A stretch of 64,000 nt of DNA from an uncultured Opitutia bacterium. Its GTDB lineage: Bacteria; Verrucomicrobiota; Verrucomicrobiia; Opitutales; Opitutaceae. The stretch covers positions 1-64,000 of the forward strand of contig CAIRTK010000081.1 in assembly GCA_903881475.1 (NCBI GenBank), given 5' to 3'. Made by a program: the position numbers and the translations under genes. How positions within the stretch are numbered: the first letter of the stretch is position 1; each line of letters opens with the position of its first letter. This document shows positions 1 to 8,077 of this stretch, piece by piece. A model generated the notes under the pieces. It made no database searches. It saw only the letters and a program-made list of their open reading frames with translations, and had not been told where the DNA came from.

Positions 1-2
1 GC

Positions 3-77
3 CTCGAAAAGCTCCGCTACAGGAGCCCGCTCGAAGCCCGCCGCGACCACCAGAAATCTACCCTCTTAGCCGCCTGA
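3..77 (+). CDS. C-terminal tail of an upstream gene (partial)
   Basis: The third reading frame is open from the window edge and ends at a TGA at 75-77, giving the last 24 residues of a basic protein ending QKSTLLAA. The tail has the charged composition of a real C-terminus and stops just before the next gene. The other forward frames give less protein-like tails. The family cannot be recognised from so little sequence. Confidence 0.35.
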   Translation, partial: LEKLRYRSPLEARRDHQKSTLLAA

Positions 78-179
78 TTAACCTTTGTCTTGTGTCCAGA
101 CAACCGGTGCCGACACACCGCGATGCAGGATGGGAGGTGCGGATTCTTTCCCGTGTCCGGACTGGAAGACGTCTTGAAC

Positions 180-1025
180 GTGGTGCGCGGTCGGCCACTC
201 TCACGACGGTCGCTTGCCGTGTTTATCCGACGTTTATTCTTTGTCTTCCTTGTCGTCGGCCTCGGGCGTTTGAGCGAGGCGGAGGACTCGGGTCCGCTCG
301 TGAATGCCGAGGGCATCACCTGGTGCATGACCAACGGCCGGCCGGCCACGATCCACCACAATCCCGCGGCCCACGACCCGTGGCTCGCGGAATTGATCCG
401 GTTCATCAAGGCGGATGGCACGAACCGCCTGCGCTACGTCGAGGGCAGTTTTGTTTGCACGGAATTCGCGGTCCGCCTGCATGACAACGCGGAGCGGGCG
501 GGCCTGCGGGCGGCGATCGTGTTTGTGACCTTTGCTAGCGGCCCGGGCCACGCGCTGACGGCATTCCGGACGAGGGACCACGGGCTCGTCTTCGTGGATT
601 GCACCGGCGGCACAGCGCAAAACCAGATGGCGAACCCATCGGCGTTTGCCACCTTCGGCTACCTGGAGCGGGGCAAGCCCTACGGCCGGCTGCCGCTCGA
701 CGTGGGGGCGGAGGGGCCGAATTCCTATTCGTATTACCAGAAAATCATGGAGGCCCGGCAGGGGATTGACGCATGGGCCCAGTGGCTCGCCGGCCAGCGG
801 TCGGCGATCGAGGCGGACGGCCGCGAGATCGACCAAGTGCGCGCCCAGACCGACGGTTCCTCACCCGAGCAGGTCGCCCGCCTGAATGCGCTGATCGACC
901 GCTACAACGAGCAGCAACGGATCTTCAACGAACGGATCGAACTTGTGAACCGGTTCAGCGCCGCGGTGGAGGAAAGTTACGCCCTCACGCCGACCCCGGT
1001 GACCAGCATCGACATCCAGTGGTGA
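180..1025 (+). CDS. exported transglutaminase-like (Cys-His-Asp) protein
   Basis: A protein of about 281 residues if it starts at the GTG at 180. That start gives a normal signal peptide: a basic n-region, the hydrophobic core FFVFLVVGLG, and a likely cleavage after LSEA. An ATG at 123 and a TTG at 90 are in frame, but they would put a long tail before the signal. The mature part has the spacing of a transglutaminase-like cysteine fold: Cys93 in FVCTEFA at the start of a helix (VRLHDNAERAGLRA), His124 in GPGHALTAF, and Asp140 in LVFVDCTGG. The C-terminal 100 residues are charged and probably coiled coil. The fold assignment comes from motif pattern only; the substrate is unknown. It could be a periplasmic peptidase or a cross-linking enzyme, or a non-catalytic relative. 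Confidence 0.6.
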   Translation: MVRGRPLSRRSLAVFIRRLFFVFLVVGLGRLSEAEDSGPLVNAEGITWCMTNGRPATIHHNPAAHDPWLAELIRFIKADGTNRLRYVEGSFVCTEFAVRLHDNAERAGLRAAIVFVTFASGPGHALTAFRTRDHGLVFVDCTGGTAQNQMANPSAFATFGYLERGKPYGRLPLDVGAEGPNSYSYYQKIMEARQGIDAWAQWLAGQRSAIEADGREIDQVRAQTDGSSPEQVARLNALIDRYNEQQRIFNERIELVNRFSAAVEESYALTPTPVTSIDIQW

Positions 1026-1068
1026 GGGAAAGCGACACCAATACGGTCGCAACCCATTGGTGGTGAAG

Positions 1069-1144
<76 letters not shown>

Positions 1145-1184
1145 AAGAGTGGAGCGGTGAACAAAGGGTGGCGCAGCAGGCGCG

Positions 1185-3731
1185 TCAACGGGAAATTCCG
1201 GCGGGCGAAAGCAGGTCCTTTAAGTCGGAGAGCGAGAGCCTGGCCGCCGCGGTGTCGCTGGCCTCGAAGACATCCGCGAGCAGCGCGCGCTTCGCTTCCT
1301 GCAGCGCGAGCACGCGTTCCTCGACCGTGCCGGCCGCGATGAGCTTGTAGCTCGTGACCAGCCGCACCTGTCCGATACGGTGGGCGCGGTCGGTCGCCTG
1401 AGCTTCGGCGGCGGGATTCCACCACGGATCGAAGTGCACCACGGTGTCGGCTCCGATGAGGTTCAGGCCGGTGCCGCCGGCTTTGAGCGAGATGAGAAAC
1501 ATGGCGACGTCGGTGGTCTCCTGAAACCGATCTACCTCGGCCTGGCGTGCCCGGGTGGTCATCGAGCCGTCGAGATAACAGTAGGCCATGCCTTGAGCAT
1601 CCAGCTCGGCGCGCAGCAGCGCGAGCAGCGAGGTGAACTGAGAGAACACGAGGAGGCGGTGGCCGTCGTCCACGGCCTCGGCAAGCAGTTCACGGAAGGC
1701 CTCGAGCTTGGCGGAGTCGGAAAATAATGTGGGCGGGGTGCCCTCACCCCGCGCGACATCGGTTGACGGGTCAGCGCGCCCATCCCGCAGTGATTTGTCT
1801 ACCAGCCGCGGATCGCAGCAGACCTGGCGAAGCCGCAGCAGCTGCGTGAGCGCGGCGAACTGCAGCCGGGACTCGCTGGCGCCGCCAGCGGCGAGGTCGA
1901 GGAGTTCGCGTTCGCCGGTTTCCTCGAGCTGGCGGTAGAGCGCAGCCTGGACGGGCGTGAGTTCGCACCAGATGGTCTGCTCCAGCTTCGGCGGCAGCTC
2001 GGGCGCCACCGCCTGCTTGGTCCGGCGCAAAATATACGGAGCGACCTGCGCGCGCAGGCGCTGATCGAACCAGGCGCGCTGCTCGCCGCGGACGCCGGCC
2101 GGGACCTGGCCGAGATAGCCGGGGAGGAGAAACTCGAAGAGCGAACGCAGATCCTCGAGCGAGTTTTCCAGCGGGGTGCCGGTCAGCAGAAAGCGGCTGG
2201 TCGCGTGGAGGGAGCGCAGCGCGGTCGCGTTCTGGGAGCGGCGGTTTTTGATGTGCTGCGCCTCGTCGGCGACGATGACGGCAAACGATACGGCGGAAAA
2301 CAGTTCCCGGTCGCGGGCGAGGGTGCCGTAGGAGGTGATGACAAGGTCGAAGGGGTCGGCGTCACCGGCGCTGCCCAGGCGGCGGGCGCCGTGGTGGACA
2401 AAGACGCGGAGTTCCGGGGCGAATCGGGCGGCCTCGCGCCGCCAGTTTTCGACGAGCGAGGCGGGGCAGATGACGAGGGAGGGGGATGGCGGGTTATCCT
2501 TAATCCGCCGCTCCGGTGCCTTGGTATCCAAGGCCGGCGCGTCAGAGACAACGCGCCCTACCTTCAACGCGCTCAGCAGCGCCAGCGCCTGCAGGGTTTT
2601 GCCAAGGCCCATTTCATCGGCGAGGATACCGCCGAGCTGGTGACGGTGCAGGTGCCAGAGCCACGCGGCGCCGAGGCGCTGATAGGGCCGGAGCTGGGCT
2701 TCGAGCGCGGCCGGCATGGGCGCGGAGGAGAGCGTCGAAAGGTTGCGGAGGGCCGAACTGCGCTCGCGCCAGGCCGCCGGTGGCTGAAAGCCGGGTGAAA
2801 GGGACTCGATAATTTCCTGGGCCTCGGCGGTGCGCGCGGCGCTCACGCGCTGGGTGCGGCGGGTGGCCAGGCTCGCGTTGGGCTCGCCGGCCAGGGCGCG
2901 CTGGGCCTCGGCGAGACGGGTCAACTGGGCGGCATCGAGCAGGAATACCTGGCCGCCAGCCTCGATGTAGTTGCGGTTGCCGGCGACGGCGGTGCGGACG
3001 GCGGCATCGTCGGCGGTGCCGGCCCGTACACCTAGGGTGACTTCAAAGCCATCGCCTGCCTCGGTTGCAGTGCAGGCGATCTCGGCGGGACGGAGATGGG
3101 CCGTTTGCCGTTCAAAGGCCTCGGTGAACTGCGCGTCGAGGCCGGCGCGAAGCCGGCTGCCGTGCGCGGCGAGGAAGTTCAGGGTCTTATGCCGGTCGCG
3201 CAGCCACCACTTGCGGTTGGAAGGTTCAAGGACGAAGCCGTGGCCCCTGAGCAGTTCCAGCGCGGCGGCGTAGGCGGGGTGCTCGCGCGAGGGCAGGGTG
3301 ATCGCAAGAAAATGCTCGGTGCCATCCACGAGGAGCGGAGTGGCGGTGGCTGAAGACGCTGCGCGGCGAGTGGGGGAGGGTGGAGCTGAGCGGGGCGCAG
3401 GTGAAGACGGGGCCGGTGCGGGCGTTTCCCGGAGATGTTCGGACACGCCCATCAGCGTGGGTCCGATCCAGAGAATGGGTGACGCCGGGGAGTTGGAATG
3501 GAAAAAGACGGGTTGCCGGGGCAGGGCAGCGATGAGCTCGCGCAACTGGGCCCGGGTCAGCTGAAGGAAAAAAGGCGGCTTCGCGGCCGCGCCGCACCAG
3601 CGCTGAAGCAGGGCGAGGGCGGGCATCAGCTCCGCCGCGGGCGCGGCACCGGGATCGAGCTCCGCCTTCACGGCAATCGCGTCGCGGGGGGCCGCGGCGG
3701 CCAGGTTGGGCGGAAGGAGGAGGCGAAGCAT
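1185..3731 (-). CDS. Snf2/SWI2-family DEAD-box-like helicase
   Basis: An 848-residue superfamily 2 ATPase of the bacterial Snf2 (RapA/HepA-like) type, probably remodelling protein-DNA complexes. The N-terminal 340 residues are a poorly conserved accessory region. The ATPase core has DEMGLGKT (Walker A Lys near 378), SLVICPASLVENW (motif Ia), DEAQ (about 489-492, motif II) and LTGTPLENS (motif III). The second RecA lobe has LVFSQFTSLL, YLDGSMTTRARQ, SLKAGGTGLNL and TDRAHRIGQ. The start is the ATG at 3731; an in-frame TTG at 3776 is possible but leaves only 14 bases to the divergent sigma gene. Two stretches, residues about 391-416 and 645-670, fall exactly on hairpin repeats and interrupt conserved blocks of the family. 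They look like repeat-derived insertions that kept the frame. Confidence 0.93.
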   Translation of the reverse strand: MLRLLLPPNLAAAAPRDAIAVKAELDPGAAPAAELMPALALLQRWCGAAAKPPFFLQLTRAQLRELIAALPRQPVFFHSNSPASPILWIGPTLMGVSEHLRETPAPAPSSPAPRSAPPSPTRRAASSATATPLLVDGTEHFLAITLPSREHPAYAAALELLRGHGFVLEPSNRKWWLRDRHKTLNFLAAHGSRLRAGLDAQFTEAFERQTAHLRPAEIACTATEAGDGFEVTLGVRAGTADDAAVRTAVAGNRNYIEAGGQVFLLDAAQLTRLAEAQRALAGEPNASLATRRTQRVSAARTAEAQEIIESLSPGFQPPAAWRERSSALRNLSTLSSAPMPAALEAQLRPYQRLGAAWLWHLHRHQLGGILADEMGLGKTLQALALLSALKVGRVVSDAPALDTKAPERRIKDNPPSPSLVICPASLVENWRREAARFAPELRVFVHHGARRLGSAGDADPFDLVITSYGTLARDRELFSAVSFAVIVADEAQHIKNRRSQNATALRSLHATSRFLLTGTPLENSLEDLRSLFEFLLPGYLGQVPAGVRGEQRAWFDQRLRAQVAPYILRRTKQAVAPELPPKLEQTIWCELTPVQAALYRQLEETGERELLDLAAGGASESRLQFAALTQLLRLRQVCCDPRLVDKSLRDGRADPSTDVARGEGTPPTLFSDSAKLEAFRELLAEAVDDGHRLLVFSQFTSLLALLRAELDAQGMAYCYLDGSMTTRARQAEVDRFQETTDVAMFLISLKAGGTGLNLIGADTVVHFDPWWNPAAEAQATDRAHRIGQVRLVTSYKLIAAGTVEERVLALQEAKRALLADVFEASDTAAARLSLSDLKDLLSPAGISR
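1729..1790. repeat. hairpin repeat inside the Snf2 coding sequence (copy F)
   Basis: An 8-bp perfect stem, GCGGGGTG (1733-1740) with CACCCCGC (1745-1752), closes a four-base loop CCCT. This is the same architecture as the repeat at 43917-44000. The second half, near 1770-1790, is degenerate. On the minus strand it is translated as the helicase stretch between CCDPRLV and SAKLEAF, which are normally close together in Snf2 proteins. Confidence 0.55.
2482..2564. repeat. paired hairpin repeat inside the Snf2 coding sequence (copy E)
   Basis: There are two hairpins. The left one pairs GGCGGGTTA (2488-2496) with TAATCCGCC (2501-2509) over loop TCCT, with one G-T pair. The right one pairs GGCGCGT (2536-2542) with ACGCGCC (2551-2557) and is followed by CTACCTT. 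The whole unit aligns in order and length with the intergenic repeat at 43917-44000. It encodes residues about 391-416 of the helicase, between motif I and motif Ia. Confidence 0.65.
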
Positions 3732-3790
3732 GTTGCGGAGCAGAATGTTTCCGGGAATAAACGGGGCCCGACGCAACTCTGAAAACCAGC

Positions 3791-4342
3791 ATGAGCTCCG
3801 AAGTTTTCACGCAATTGGTCGATGCGCACTATGCGGCGCTGTACCGGTTTGCGCTCAGCCTGGCCAAGAGTCCCTCCGATGCCGGCGATCTCGTGCAGCA
3901 GACCTTCTTCATCTGGGCGACGAAGGGCCACGGCCTCCGTGAGGCGTCGAAGGCCAAATCATGGCTGTTCACGACTTTATACCGGGAGTTTCTCCATGGC
4001 CGGCGCCGGGATGTGCGGGTGACATCGATCGAGGATCTGCCGCCAGGGGAGTCGGATGTGGCGGCGGAGGACGTGGACCGCGCGGCGCGCATGGATGCGG
4101 CCTCGGTGGTGGCGGCGCTGCAGACAGTGGACGAAGTCTTCCGGGCGCCGCTGACGCTGTTTTACCTGGAGGACCTATCCTACACGGAGATTGCCGAGAC
4201 CCTGGAGGTGCCGATCGGCACTGTCATGTCCCGGCTCTCGCGCGGCAAAGCGCAGCTGCGCGCCGCCCTGCAACAGGAAGAGAAGGCGGCAAAATCCAAA
4301 GTCGTGCCCTTCGACGGCGCGCAGGGGAGGAAACAAGCATGA
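3791..4342 (+). CDS. ECF-type RNA polymerase sigma factor
   Basis: A 183-residue sigma-70 family factor of the extracytoplasmic-function group, with region 2 and region 4 only. Region 2 holds ALYRFALSLAKSPSDAGDLVQQTF and AKSWLFTTLYREFL (the latter for -10 recognition). Region 4 has VFRAPLTLFYLEDLSYTEIAETL followed by the helix-turn-helix VPIGTVMSRLSRGKAQL, which reads the -35 element. The ATG at 3791 is the only sensible start. The stop overlaps the next gene by ATGA, so the two are translationally coupled, as usual for an ECF sigma and its regulator. The target promoter and the inducing signal are not evident. Confidence 0.93.
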   Translation: MSSEVFTQLVDAHYAALYRFALSLAKSPSDAGDLVQQTFFIWATKGHGLREASKAKSWLFTTLYREFLHGRRRDVRVTSIEDLPPGESDVAAEDVDRAARMDAASVVAALQTVDEVFRAPLTLFYLEDLSYTEIAETLEVPIGTVMSRLSRGKAQLRAALQQEEKAAKSKVVPFDGAQGRKQA

Positions 4343-5070
4343 CGAACACCGAGGCGAAATTCCTATTGGGGGCCTACCGGGCCAACGGCCGCGATGCGGG
4401 CAACGCCCTCTTTGGCGAGGCCCTGAACCAGGCCAAGGCTGATCCGGCGCTGGGCAGCTGGTTTGCGCGCGCCCAGGCGCATGATGCGGCGGTTGCGGCC
4501 CGGCTGCAGGAAATTGCCCCGCCGGCGGGGTTGAGGGAAGCGATCCTGGCGGGAGCGCGGGCCAGCCGCGCGCCGGTGGCCAAGCGCAGTTTCCCGACCG
4601 CCTGGCTCGCGTTGGCGGCAAGCGTTGCCGTCCTGCTGACCGCGACGATGGCGTTGTGGCCGAATCGCATGGCGGCACAGACGGCGCGGTTCACAGCCTT
4701 TGCGCTCGACGACACGGCCCATGGCAAGCACGGGGGTCATGGCGAGGCGATGGGGGCCTTGCAGGTGATGCTGAGCCAGCCGACGACGCACCTTAGTGCC
4801 AGGCTGCCGGTGGACTTTGCGGCGCTCCGGGCGACCGGCTGCCGCACGCTGAGTTTTGCCGGGCATGATGTGCTCGAGGTGTGCTTCAACCGCGACGGCC
4901 GGTGGTTCCATTGCTACATTGCGAGCCGGGTGGATTTCCCCGGGATGTCGAACCCGGGCGCGGAGTTTGTCCAGCAAACCCAGCTCGCTAGCGTCTCGTG
5001 GTCGGATGCGACTTATCATTTTGTGGTGGTGAGCGAGGCCGGGCTCGACGCGGTCAAACGGCTGCTCTGA
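4339..5070 (+). CDS. membrane-anchored partner of the ECF sigma factor (putative anti-sigma)
   Basis: A 243-residue protein starting at an ATG that overlaps the sigma stop codon and is preceded by a good ribosome site (GGGAGGA). The first 75 residues are helical and cytoplasmic. One membrane segment follows (LALAASVAVLLTATMALW, about residues 83-105), then a periplasmic domain of about 135 residues. Position and topology fit an anti-sigma factor. However, the cytoplasmic part has no Cys and so lacks the His-Cys-Cys zinc site of ZAS-type anti-sigmas. The periplasmic part carries HGKHGGHG (a possible metal site) and two Cys residues in CRTLSF and LEVCFN. The role is inferred from context. Confidence 0.75.
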   Translation: MTNTEAKFLLGAYRANGRDAGNALFGEALNQAKADPALGSWFARAQAHDAAVAARLQEIAPPAGLREAILAGARASRAPVAKRSFPTAWLALAASVAVLLTATMALWPNRMAAQTARFTAFALDDTAHGKHGGHGEAMGALQVMLSQPTTHLSARLPVDFAALRATGCRTLSFAGHDVLEVCFNRDGRWFHCYIASRVDFPGMSNPGAEFVQQTQLASVSWSDATYHFVVVSEAGLDAVKRLL

Positions 5071-5101
5071 GCCGGCTCCGGTGGTTCAATCGCGATCCAT
5101 C

Positions 5102-5173
5102 TTTACAGGAGGAAACGGAGAAACAGCGATGACGGAGTCTCTCTGCTCCGTTCCCTCCGTTTCCTCCTGTAAA
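5102..5173. repeat. 72-bp palindromic element (copy A)
   Basis: Perfect 19-base inverted arms lie at 5102-5120 and 5155-5173, starting TTTACAGGAGG on each strand. A second inner pair, ACGGAG/CTCCGT, flanks TCTCTCTG. The element sits between the sigma operon and the glycosidase, both on the plus strand. It may act as a transcription barrier, but there is no clear T-run beyond the stem. It looks like a REP or MITE-type dispersed repeat. Confidence 0.8.
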
Positions 5174-5263
5174 ACCGCCTAAGGTTCGAGGATTGGATTT
5201 CTGATCCGAGCAAAAGCTCGCGCCCGGAACGGCGGGTCACTTCGCTGGTCCGTGACTCACCCC

Positions 5264-7984
5264 ATGGGCACGGACCGCACGCCAAAACTGAATGCCGAAC
5301 AGCGCCGCCTCGCCGAGGATGCGACCCGCGCGAAAAACTGGAAACGCTGGGGCCCCTACCTGGCCGAGCGGCAGTGGGGCACGGTGCGGGAGGATTACTC
5401 GCCGGACGGGGAGTGCTGGGGCTATTTTACGCATGAGCACGCGCTCAGCCGTGCCTATCGCTGGGGTGAGGACGGATTACTCGGCCTGGCGGATCGCGAA
5501 GGCCGGCTGTGTTTTGCGCTGGCCCTGTGGAACGGACGCGACCCGATCCTGAAGGAACGGCTGTTCGGCCTCAGCGGCCCTGAGGGCAACCACGGCGAGG
5601 ATGTGAAGGAATGCTACTTCTACCTCGATGGCACGCCGACGCATGCCTGGCAGCGCGCCCTCTACAAGTACCCGCAGGCGGAATTTCCCTACGGCCGGCT
5701 GCGGACCGAGAACGCGCGGCGCGGCCGGAGCGAGCCGGAGTTTGAGCTGCTGGATACGGGGGTGTTCGACGGGGGAAGGTATTTCGACGTGCTGGCCGAT
5801 TACGCCAAGGCCGGGCCGAACGACCTGCTGATCCAGATCACCGTGTCGAACCGCGGCCCGGAGACGGCGCGGCTGCATGTGCTGCCAACGCTGTGGTTCC
5901 GGAATACCTGGTCATGGGGCAGCCGGCTGGAAGACGCCCGGGCCAGGCCGTCGTTGCGCGCCGTCGGTGACAGCCGGGTGCAGTGCGACCATGAGACCCT
6001 GGGAAGGTATTTCCTCGAATGTGAGCCCGGCGCGGAGGGGGCCGCGCCGCTGCTCTTCACGGAGAACGACACCAATGTGGCCAAGCTGTTTGATTCGCCG
6101 AATACGTCGCCCTTCGTGAAGGACGCGTTCCATGAATATGTGGTCGGCGGGCGGAGCGAGGCGGTTAACCCGGCCCGGACCGGCACGAAATGCGCGGCGC
6201 ACCATGTGCTCACGCTGGCGCCGGGAGAGGAGCGGGTGCTGCGCCTGCGGTTGTATGCCGAGGCAGAGAAGCCGGCGAAGGTGTTCGGGAAAGGCTTTGC
6301 CGACACGGTCACGGCCCGGCGGAGCGAGGCCGATGAGTTTTATGCCGATCTCTTGGCGGGAAAAAACCGGACGGAGACCAGGGCGCCGTTCGCCGTCGTC
6401 CCATCGGCCAAGGCCGACCGGGGCGCGGTGAACCAGGTGGCGCGGCAGGCCTATGCCGGGTTGCTGTGGTCCAAGCAGTTTTACCACTACGTCGTGAAGG
6501 AGTGGCTGGAGGGGGATCCCGCGCAGCCGGCCCCGCCCGCGAGCCGCCTGCAGGGGCGCAACCAAGACTGGCCGCACCTGTATGCACGCGATGTCCTCTC
6601 GATGCCGGACAAATGGGAGTATCCGTGGTTCGCCGCCTGGGACTCCGCCTTTCACATGATTCCGTTTGTGCGGCTCGACCCGGAGTTCGCGAAGGAACAG
6701 CTCAATCTTTTTCTGCGGGAGTGGTACATGCACCCCAACGGGCAGCTGCCGGCGTACGAATGGAATTTTTCGGATGTGAATCCGCCGGTGCATGCCTGGG
6801 CGTGCTGGCGCGTTTACAAGATGTCGGGCCGGCCCGGGGCGCGCGACCGGATGTTTCTCGCGCGGGTGTTTCAAAAGCTGCTCCTGAATTTCACGTGGTG
6901 GGTGAACCGCAAAGACCCGGGGGGGAACCACCTGTTCAGCGGCGGATTCCTCGGGCTGGACAACATCGGAGTGTTCGACCGCTCAAAGCCGCTGCCGACC
7001 GGCGGCACGCTGGAGCAGGCGGACGGCACGGCCTGGATGGCATTCTATTGCGGCACGATGCTCTCGATGGCGCTGGAACTGGCGGAGGGCGACGCCGCCT
7101 ATGAGGACATCGCGTCCAAGTTCTTCGAGCACTTCGTCGCCATCGCCGAGGCGATGAACACGCTCGGCGGCACGGGCCTGTGGCACGAGGAGGATGGCTT
7201 TTATTATGACCAGCTGCTGCTGGACGGGCGGACCGCGCCACTGCGCCTGCGGTCCATCGTGGGTGTGATCCCGCTGTTTGCGGTCGAGCTGATCGACGAG
7301 GAACGCATGCAGCGCCTGCCGGGATTCGCGAAGCGCACCCGGTGGTTCCTGAAAAACCGCCCCGACCTGGCGAAGCAGATTTCCTACCTGGAGCAACAAG
7401 GCGGCTGCGGACGCTACCTGCTGGCCATCCCCTCCCGGGAGCGGCTGGAGCGCGTGCTCCGCTACGTGCTCGACGAGGCGGAGTTTCTTTCCCCCCACGG
7501 CGTGCGTTCGCTGTCGCAGGTCTACCGCGACCACCCGTTCGTACTGAGCGCGCCCGCGGGCACCTGGCGCGTCGCCTATACGCCGGGCGAGTCGGACAGC
7601 GGGCTGTTCGGCGGCAACTCCAACTGGCGTGGCCCGGTGTGGTTCCCGGTGAACTATCTGCTGATCGAGGCGCTGGAGCGCTATCATCTGTTTTATGGCG
7701 AAAATCTGACGATGGAATTCCCGACGGGCAGCGGGCATCTCCTCAACCTGGCCGAAATCGCGCAGGAGCTTTCCCGGCGGCTGGTCACACTCTTCCTGCC
7801 CAACACGGGTGGGCGCCGGCCGGCCCTGGGGATGGAGCCGCGGTTTGTGAACGATCCGCACTGGCGGGAGCTGCTCTGGTTCCACGAGTATTTTCACGGC
7901 GACACCGGGCAGGGTCTGGGGGCCAACCACCAGACGGGGTGGACCGCCTTGGTGGCCAGGCTGATAGAGAATTTCGACCAGTAG
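5264..7984 (+). CDS. MGH1-like glycoside hydrolase (GH63-related)
   Basis: A large (about 906 residues) soluble protein of the MGH1-like/GH63-type (alpha/alpha)6-barrel glycosidase group, often labelled glucosidase. It likely removes a glucosyl unit from a glucoside or from glucosylglycerate-type solutes. The N-terminal half is a beta-sandwich domain (QWGTVREDYSPDGECWGYF, then LHVLPTLWFRNTWSWG). The barrel begins near residue 385 and includes KWEYPWFAAWDSAFHM, LPAYEWNFSDVNPPVHAWA, ETGW-like HQTGWTALVARL, and SNWRGPVWFPVNYLL, all typical of the clan; acidic residues within these are the catalytic candidates. No signal peptide is seen, so it acts in the cytoplasm. The ATG at 5264 is preferred to a GTG at 5252. 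The exact substrate cannot be read from sequence. Confidence 0.85.
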   Translation: MGTDRTPKLNAEQRRLAEDATRAKNWKRWGPYLAERQWGTVREDYSPDGECWGYFTHEHALSRAYRWGEDGLLGLADREGRLCFALALWNGRDPILKERLFGLSGPEGNHGEDVKECYFYLDGTPTHAWQRALYKYPQAEFPYGRLRTENARRGRSEPEFELLDTGVFDGGRYFDVLADYAKAGPNDLLIQITVSNRGPETARLHVLPTLWFRNTWSWGSRLEDARARPSLRAVGDSRVQCDHETLGRYFLECEPGAEGAAPLLFTENDTNVAKLFDSPNTSPFVKDAFHEYVVGGRSEAVNPARTGTKCAAHHVLTLAPGEERVLRLRLYAEAEKPAKVFGKGFADTVTARRSEADEFYADLLAGKNRTETRAPFAVVPSAKADRGAVNQVARQAYAGLLWSKQFYHYVVKEWLEGDPAQPAPPASRLQGRNQDWPHLYARDVLSMPDKWEYPWFAAWDSAFHMIPFVRLDPEFAKEQLNLFLREWYMHPNGQLPAYEWNFSDVNPPVHAWACWRVYKMSGRPGARDRMFLARVFQKLLLNFTWWVNRKDPGGNHLFSGGFLGLDNIGVFDRSKPLPTGGTLEQADGTAWMAFYCGTMLSMALELAEGDAAYEDIASKFFEHFVAIAEAMNTLGGTGLWHEEDGFYYDQLLLDGRTAPLRLRSIVGVIPLFAVELIDEERMQRLPGFAKRTRWFLKNRPDLAKQISYLEQQGGCGRYLLAIPSRERLERVLRYVLDEAEFLSPHGVRSLSQVYRDHPFVLSAPAGTWRVAYTPGESDSGLFGGNSNWRGPVWFPVNYLLIEALERYHLFYGENLTMEFPTGSGHLLNLAEIAQELSRRLVTLFLPNTGGRRPALGMEPRFVNDPHWRELLWFHEYFHGDTGQGLGANHQTGWTALVARLIENFDQ

Positions 7985-8077
7985 TGCGTTTTGCATGGCC
8001 GGGCGGGTTCCGTCGAAATGATGCGAATAGTTTCCGCGGGAGCGGACCCACGCGGCGGACGCCGGGTCACGTGCGCC

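Noticed and set aside
3961-4338. Longer N-terminus for the sigma partner protein
   Set aside because: The extension overlaps the whole second half of the sigma gene in another frame and is Gly/Arg-rich noise. The ATG at 4339 has a ribosome site and couples to the sigma stop.
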